Positions 60,353 to 64,000 of a DNA stretch of 64,000 nucleotides are shown here, one piece after another; positions within the stretch are counted from its first letter, which is position 1; every line of letters starts with the position of its first letter. Source of the stretch: Paraburkholderia sp. BL9I2N2 (GTDB lineage Bacteria > Pseudomonadota > Gammaproteobacteria > Burkholderiales > Burkholderiaceae); assembly GCF_004339745.1 (NCBI RefSeq), contig NZ_SMGP01000001.1:4650001-4714000 (forward strand), in the 5' to 3' direction. Both the position numbers and the translations under genes were made by a program. The notes under the pieces are model-generated. The model saw only the letters and a list, made by a program, of their open reading frames with translations, had not been told where the DNA came from and did no database searches.

Positions 60353-60410
60353 GCCGGGCAGCGTCCGTCATTGGAACGCGCATTGCCCGGCCGGCCTCAC
60401 CCGCCGGTTT
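60353..60410 (+). promoter_or_regulatory. Hairpins of the riboswitch expression platform
   Basis: GCCGGGCA (60353-60360) pairs with TGCCCGGC (60384-60391), with inner GCGT/ACGC pairs. A second hairpin, CCGGC (60391-60395) with GCCGG (60403-60407) and three T, shares a base with the first and could compete with it. No long T-run follows, so control may act on translation or by Rho. Confidence 0.45.
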
Positions 60411-60453
60411 CGTCCTGGGTACGTGCGTTTTTTTGCCGTACGGAAAGGACTCG

Positions 60454-60558
60454 ATGACCGCCTATTCTTCAGATATGTGTTTTGCTCTTCGTCACGCCGC
60501 CGTCGGCGCGCCGTGCTTCAGCTTTGCTTGCCGTCCTGAAACGGAGTGTGCGCGATGA
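60454..60558 (+). CDS. 34-residue leader peptide before thiO
   Basis: MTAYSSDMCFALRHAAVG followed by APCFSFACRPETECAR. AAAGGA lies 5 bp before the ATG, a better ribosome site than most genes here, and the stop overlaps the thiO start (ATGA). It is therefore placed to couple thiO translation to riboswitch control. Four cysteines in 34 residues are notable given that cysteine supplies thiazole sulfur. Reality and role are inference. Confidence 0.5.
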   Translation: MTAYSSDMCFALRHAAVGAPCFSFACRPETECAR

Positions 60559-61685
60559 CGCGTCCTGCACAACCCGATTTCGCGGTGCTCGGCGGCGGCC
60601 TGTGCGGGCGGCTGGTGGCGTGGCGTCTCGCCGGGCAGGGGCATGGCGTGGCGCTCTATGAGCGTGGCGACGCCGCTGGTACGCAATCGGCCGCGTGGGT
60701 CGCCGCGGCCATGCTGGCGCCGCTCGCGGAAGCCGCCAGCGCCGAGTTGCTGATCACGCGCTTAGGCGCGAGTTCGCTCGAAACCTGGCCGCAAGTGCTG
60801 GCCGAACTTCCTGAGCCAGTGTTCTTTCAACGCAATGGCACGCTGGTCGTCTGGCATCACGCCGACCGTACCGAAGCACCGCTGTTCGAGCGCCGGGTGC
60901 GCTCGAATGCCCCGGCTGAGTTGCTGGACGGTGGCTTCGTCACGCTCGCGGGCGCGCAGCTCGGCGCCGCCGAGCCTGCTTTGGCGGGACGCTTCAATCA
61001 GGGCTGGCTGTTGCCGCGTGAAGGTCAACTGGATAACCGTCAGGTGCTGACCGCACTGGCCGCGGGCCTCGCGCAACGTGGTGTCGACACGCACTGGAAT
61101 ACGCCCGTCGACGATCGCGCGCTGCCGCCCGCACGCATCACGATCGACTGCCGCGGCCTCGGCGCGAAGCCCGTGCTGCCTACGTTGCGCGGCATTCGCG
61201 GCGAAGTGGCGCGCGTGCATGCGCCCGGTATCAAACTGACGCGGCCGGTGCGGCTGCTGCATCCACGCTATCCGCTCTACATCGCGCCGAAGCAGAACGA
61301 TCTCTACGTGATCGGCGCGACCGAAGTGGAAGGCGAGGACATGTCGCCGGTCAGCGTGCGTTCCGCGCTCGAACTGCTGAGCGCGGCGTTTTCCGTGCAT
61401 CCCGGCTTCGGCGAGGCACGCATTCTCGAATTGAATTCGCAGTGCCGCCCAACTTTGCCGGACCACCGTCCGGCCTTGCTGTGGGACGGCGCGCAGACAC
61501 TGCGCGTGAACGGCCTGTACCGGCACGGCTACATGATCGTGCCCGAAGTCGCCGACGAAGCCGTGCGCTTCGCCGCGGCGCTGCTCGACGGTCACATCGG
61601 CGACGCCGATGCCTTCGCCGACTGGCAGCGCGATGCGCGCTGGAGCGAACTCTTTCAACTGGACTCCGCGCGGGAGCCGGCATGA
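60555..61685 (+). CDS. thiO: Glycine oxidase ThiO
   Basis: A 376-residue FAD enzyme oxidising glycine to dehydroglycine (iminoglycine) for the thiazole ring. The FAD motif is AVLGGGLCGRLVAWRL (residues ~11-26), QSAAWVAAAMLAP near 44, and the C-terminal NGLYRHGYMIVPEVAD. GGAG lies 8 bp before the ATG at 60555. First enzyme gene after the TPP riboswitch. Confidence 0.9.
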   Translation: MTRPAQPDFAVLGGGLCGRLVAWRLAGQGHGVALYERGDAAGTQSAAWVAAAMLAPLAEAASAELLITRLGASSLETWPQVLAELPEPVFFQRNGTLVVWHHADRTEAPLFERRVRSNAPAELLDGGFVTLAGAQLGAAEPALAGRFNQGWLLPREGQLDNRQVLTALAAGLAQRGVDTHWNTPVDDRALPPARITIDCRGLGAKPVLPTLRGIRGEVARVHAPGIKLTRPVRLLHPRYPLYIAPKQNDLYVIGATEVEGEDMSPVSVRSALELLSAAFSVHPGFGEARILELNSQCRPTLPDHRPALLWDGAQTLRVNGLYRHGYMIVPEVADEAVRFAAALLDGHIGDADAFADWQRDARWSELFQLDSAREPA

Positions 61686-61750
61686 GCGTTGCGCGAATGG
61701 TCTTTACCCAATCGAGCGCTATACGCCACGCCGCTTTCGCCATCGACTGA
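61682..61750 (+). CDS. Possible 22-residue ORF between thiO and thiS
   Basis: MSVARMVFTQSSAIRHAAFAID overlaps the thiO stop by four bases (ATGA) and ends 16 bp before thiS. It could hand ribosomes from thiO to thiS. It has no own ribosome-binding site beyond thiO sequence and no similarity. Confidence 0.25.
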   Translation: MSVARMVFTQSSAIRHAAFAID

Positions 61751-61766
61751 AACGTATTCGAACACC

Positions 61767-61964
61767 ATGGACATTCATATCAATCAGAAGCCGTTGTCGC
61801 TGCCCGAAGGCGCGACTGTCGCCGACGCGCTCACCGCGTTCGGCGCGCGTCCGCCGTTCGCGGTCGCGCTGAACGGCGACTTCGTGGCGCGCACCCAGCA
61901 TGCGGCGCGCGCGCTGCGCACGGGCGACAAGCTCGATGTCGTGCAACCCGTGGCCGGCGGCTGA
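61767..61964 (+). CDS. thiS: Sulfur carrier protein ThiS
   Basis: A 65-residue ubiquitin-like carrier ending in the essential Gly-Gly (QPVAGG). MDIHINQKPLSLPEGATVAD and FAVALNGDFVART are typical. The C-terminal glycine is adenylated by ThiF and converted to a thiocarboxylate that gives sulfur to ThiG. Confidence 0.94.
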   Translation: MDIHINQKPLSLPEGATVADALTAFGARPPFAVALNGDFVARTQHAARALRTGDKLDVVQPVAGG

Positions 61965-62020
61965 GCGCCCGCCACGCATTGCCGGAACGCCGATTGCCGG
62001 AGACAAACAGGATGATGCAA

Positions 62021-62836
62021 ATGACTTCCCCCCAAACCGCCGACGCGCTCACGCTCTACGGCCAGACCTTCGCGAGCCGCGTGCTGCTCGGTACTTCGCG
62101 CTATCCGTCGCTGCAATCGCTGTCCGATTCGATCGACGCGGCGCGGCCCGGCATGGTGACCGTCGCGTTGCGCCGGCAGATGAACGAAGGCGGCGCCGAA
62201 GCCGGCTTCTTCGACCTGCTCAAGCGCCACGGCGTGCCGCTCCTGCCGAACACGGCCGGCTGCCTGACGGTCGGCGAGGCGGTGACGACCGCGCACATGG
62301 CGCGCGAAATCTTCGAGACCGAGTGGATCAAGCTCGAACTGATCGGCGACGACTACACGCTGCAGCCCGACCCGGTCGGCCTGATCGAAGCGGCCGCACA
62401 ACTGGTCAAGGACGGCTTCAAGGTGCTGCCGTATTGCACCGAAGACCTGGTGATCGGTCGCCGTCTGCTGGACGCCGGTTGTGAGGCGCTGATGCCGTGG
62501 GGCGCGCCGATCGGTACCGGCAAGGGCGTGATCAATCCGTATGGCTTGCGCGTCTTGCGTGAGCGGCTGCCGGACGTGCCGCTGATCGTCGACGCTGGCC
62601 TCGGCGTACCGTCGCATGCTGCGCAGGTCATGGAATGGGGTTTCGACGGTGTGTTGCTGAACACGGCGGTTTCGCAGGCGACGCACCCCGACGCGATGGC
62701 GCGCGCCTTCGCGCTGGGCGTCGAAGCGGGCCGCCAGGCTTTTCTGGCGGGGCCGATGGCCGAGCGCGAAAGCGCGCACGCGAGCACGCCGGTGGTCGGC
62801 ATGCCGTTCTGGCATCAAGACGGGAGCGCCGCATGA
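62021..62836 (+). CDS. thiG: Thiazole synthase ThiG
   Basis: A 271-residue TIM-barrel enzyme joining DXP, dehydroglycine and ThiS-COSH into the thiazole phosphate. The Schiff-base lysine is Lys104 in WIKLELIGDD; LGTSRYPS, NTAGCLTVGEA, MPWGAPIGTGKG and VDAGLGVPSHA are conserved. Of the three ATGs at 62012, 62015 and 62021 (the first two in different frames or too close to AGGA), 62021 is best spaced. It overlaps thiE by four bases. Confidence 0.96.
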   Translation: MTSPQTADALTLYGQTFASRVLLGTSRYPSLQSLSDSIDAARPGMVTVALRRQMNEGGAEAGFFDLLKRHGVPLLPNTAGCLTVGEAVTTAHMAREIFETEWIKLELIGDDYTLQPDPVGLIEAAAQLVKDGFKVLPYCTEDLVIGRRLLDAGCEALMPWGAPIGTGKGVINPYGLRVLRERLPDVPLIVDAGLGVPSHAAQVMEWGFDGVLLNTAVSQATHPDAMARAFALGVEAGRQAFLAGPMAERESAHASTPVVGMPFWHQDGSAA

Positions 62837-63936
62837 CACAGACGTTGACATTGAAAGACCGCGACCTGTTCTGGCCGCCCGCCGACGAACTCACCGAAGC
62901 CACCGAGCGCATCCGCGCCCGGCTGGGCGACTGGCCGCCGACGCATGCGCCGTGGCGCATCTGCCTGACCGCGCCGGACGAACCGAACGGCGGCGATCTG
63001 ATCGTCATCGCCGACGCGCAGCAGCATGGCGAGCAGGTGGCGCGCTGGCTGGTGCGGGGCGCCGGCGTGATCGAAGCCGCTGAAGACAAGGCCACGCTGC
63101 ATCTGGGCGGCGAAAAATACCGCCTCGAAGGTCATCTGGCGGAAGACTGGATTGCCGCGCTGGCGGCTTTCCTCGACTGCGGCTTCGACCCGCATGACGC
63201 GCTGGTGTTGGCGCTGGCTTGGCGCGACGGCGATGAAACCCGCACCGACGACGCCTTTCCCGCCGATCTCAGCCATTTCCCGCGTCTGGCCGGCTTGCCC
63301 GACGCGCCGGCCCAGGCGTTCGCGCGCTGCCCGGACCGGCTCGGCCTCTATCCGGTGCTGCCGACGGCGGAATGGGTTGAACGCGTGGTGGGCTTCGGCG
63401 TGAAGACCGTGCAGTTGCGCCGCAAATCGGCCGAACCCGTCGATGAACTGAAGCGCGAAATCGCCCGCTGCGTGGCCGCCGGCCGTGAGCACGACGCCCA
63501 GGTGTTCATCAACGACCACTGGCAGGCCGCGCTCGAGGCCGGCGCATACGGCGTCCATCTCGGTCAGGAAGACGTGCATACGGCTGACCTCGCCGCGCTC
63601 GCGGCGGGAGGCGTCCGCCTGGGCCTGTCGACCCACGGTTTCTACGAGATTCTGAAAGCGCTGCATTTTCGGCCGAGCTACATTGCACTGGGCGCGGTGT
63701 TTCCGACCACCACCAAGGTCATGCCGACCGCGCCGCAGGGCCTGAAGCGTCTAGCCCGCTACGTGCGGCTGCTCGACGGCGTGGTGCCGCTGGTGGCGAT
63801 CGGCGGGATCGATATGCAGGTGCTGCCCGACGTGCTGGCGACGGGCGTCGGTTGCGCGGCCGTGGTGCGGGCAGTAACGGAAGCAGCGGATCCTGCCGCC
63901 GCCGTTTCTGCACTGCAACAAGCGTTTGCGCAATAA
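62833..63936 (+). CDS. thiE: Thiamine phosphate synthase with N-terminal extension
   Basis: A 367-residue protein; ordinary ThiE is ~210 residues. The C-terminal ~200 residues are ThiE: VKTVQLRRK, FINDHWQAALEAGAYGVHLG, LGLSTHGFYEILKA, YIALGAVFPTTTKVMP, VAIGGID. It couples HMP-PP with thiazole phosphate. The first ~165 residues (MTQTLTLKDRDLFWPPADEL...) match no ThiE and lack the ThiD kinase motifs; AWRICLTAPDEPNGGDLIVI suggests a folded domain. The same architecture occurs in other Burkholderia by my recollection. ATGA overlap with thiG. Confidence 0.93.
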   Translation: MTQTLTLKDRDLFWPPADELTEATERIRARLGDWPPTHAPWRICLTAPDEPNGGDLIVIADAQQHGEQVARWLVRGAGVIEAAEDKATLHLGGEKYRLEGHLAEDWIAALAAFLDCGFDPHDALVLALAWRDGDETRTDDAFPADLSHFPRLAGLPDAPAQAFARCPDRLGLYPVLPTAEWVERVVGFGVKTVQLRRKSAEPVDELKREIARCVAAGREHDAQVFINDHWQAALEAGAYGVHLGQEDVHTADLAALAAGGVRLGLSTHGFYEILKALHFRPSYIALGAVFPTTTKVMPTAPQGLKRLARYVRLLDGVVPLVAIGGIDMQVLPDVLATGVGCAAVVRAVTEAADPAAAVSALQQAFAQ

Positions 63937-63993
63937 TCGTCACGTTTAGTCAAGGGACGGGGCAGCCTCAGGGCAACTTTTGCACGATGGCCC

Positions 63994-63999
63994 TATAAT
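63994..63999 (+). promoter_or_regulatory. Putative -10 box at the window end
   Basis: A perfect TATAAT, 57 bp after thiE. The hexamer at 17-bp spacing (GGGCAA) is a weak -35. It probably serves the next gene, outside the window. Confidence 0.4.
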
Positions 64000-64000
64000 T

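Overview
The window is chromosomal DNA of a beta-proteobacterium, most likely Paraburkholderia or Burkholderia. Gene order and protein lengths fit that group: the S10/spc/alpha ribosomal block, a 325-residue RpoA, a 20-gene run from ponA through pil genes to aroKB-dgt-gltBD, a TPP riboswitch followed by thiO-thiS-thiG-thiE, and an sRNA-like element beside hemB. This assignment comes from recognising the proteins, not from a database search. Base composition is high in GC and even. I saw no prophage, integron, CRISPR array, rRNA or tRNA gene.

Layout. 1-14.5 kb: the end of rpsJ, then rplC-D-W-B-rpsS-rplV-rpsC-rplP-rpmC-rpsQ, rplN-X-E-rpsN-H-rplF-R-rpsE-rpmD-rplO-secY-infA-rpmJ, and rpsM-K-D-rpoA-rplQ, all on +. 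14.7-23.3 kb: cutA-dsbD (+), hemB and engB (-) with a predicted sRNA between them on +, then a diheme cytochrome c and resB-ccsA (cytochrome c maturation system II). 23.5-29.8 kb: msrP-msrQ (+), lptM-lysA (-), cyaY (+), ponA (-). 30-37.4 kb: pilM, pilN-like, a PilO-PilP fusion, pilQ, aroK, aroB, dgt (+). 37.5-39.9 kb: a YqjD/ElaB-type protein and a frameshifted ompW (-), then a transposase-derived gene lacking its catalytic residues (+). 40.2-46.5 kb: gltB-gltD. 46.7-49.2 kb: a DadA-like dehydrogenase and an MFS transporter (-).

49.5-59.8 kb is the accessory part. It holds a predicted exported phosphatase whose catalytic Cys is Ser, a histidine kinase/OmpR-type regulator pair with a 10-bp-periodic repeat array upstream, a small run of exported proteins ending in an orphan flgH, a second regulator paralogous to the first without a kinase, two more exported proteins, a frameshifted SDR gene and an SbmA/BacA-type ABC exporter. 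60.2-63.9 kb is the thiamine thiazole operon, led by a TPP riboswitch and a 34-codon leader ORF.

The two halves differ in character. The left and middle parts are conserved housekeeping genes tightly packed with ATGA or TAATG overlaps. The 49-60 kb part carries lineage-specific envelope and signalling genes, degenerate catalytic sites and broken frames, and it is where I would look for undescribed biology. The best leads are the transposase-derived gene next to gltBD, the Cys-to-Ser phosphatase, the 10-bp operator array with two paralogous regulators flanking an orphan flgH cluster, and the leader peptide between the TPP riboswitch and thiO.
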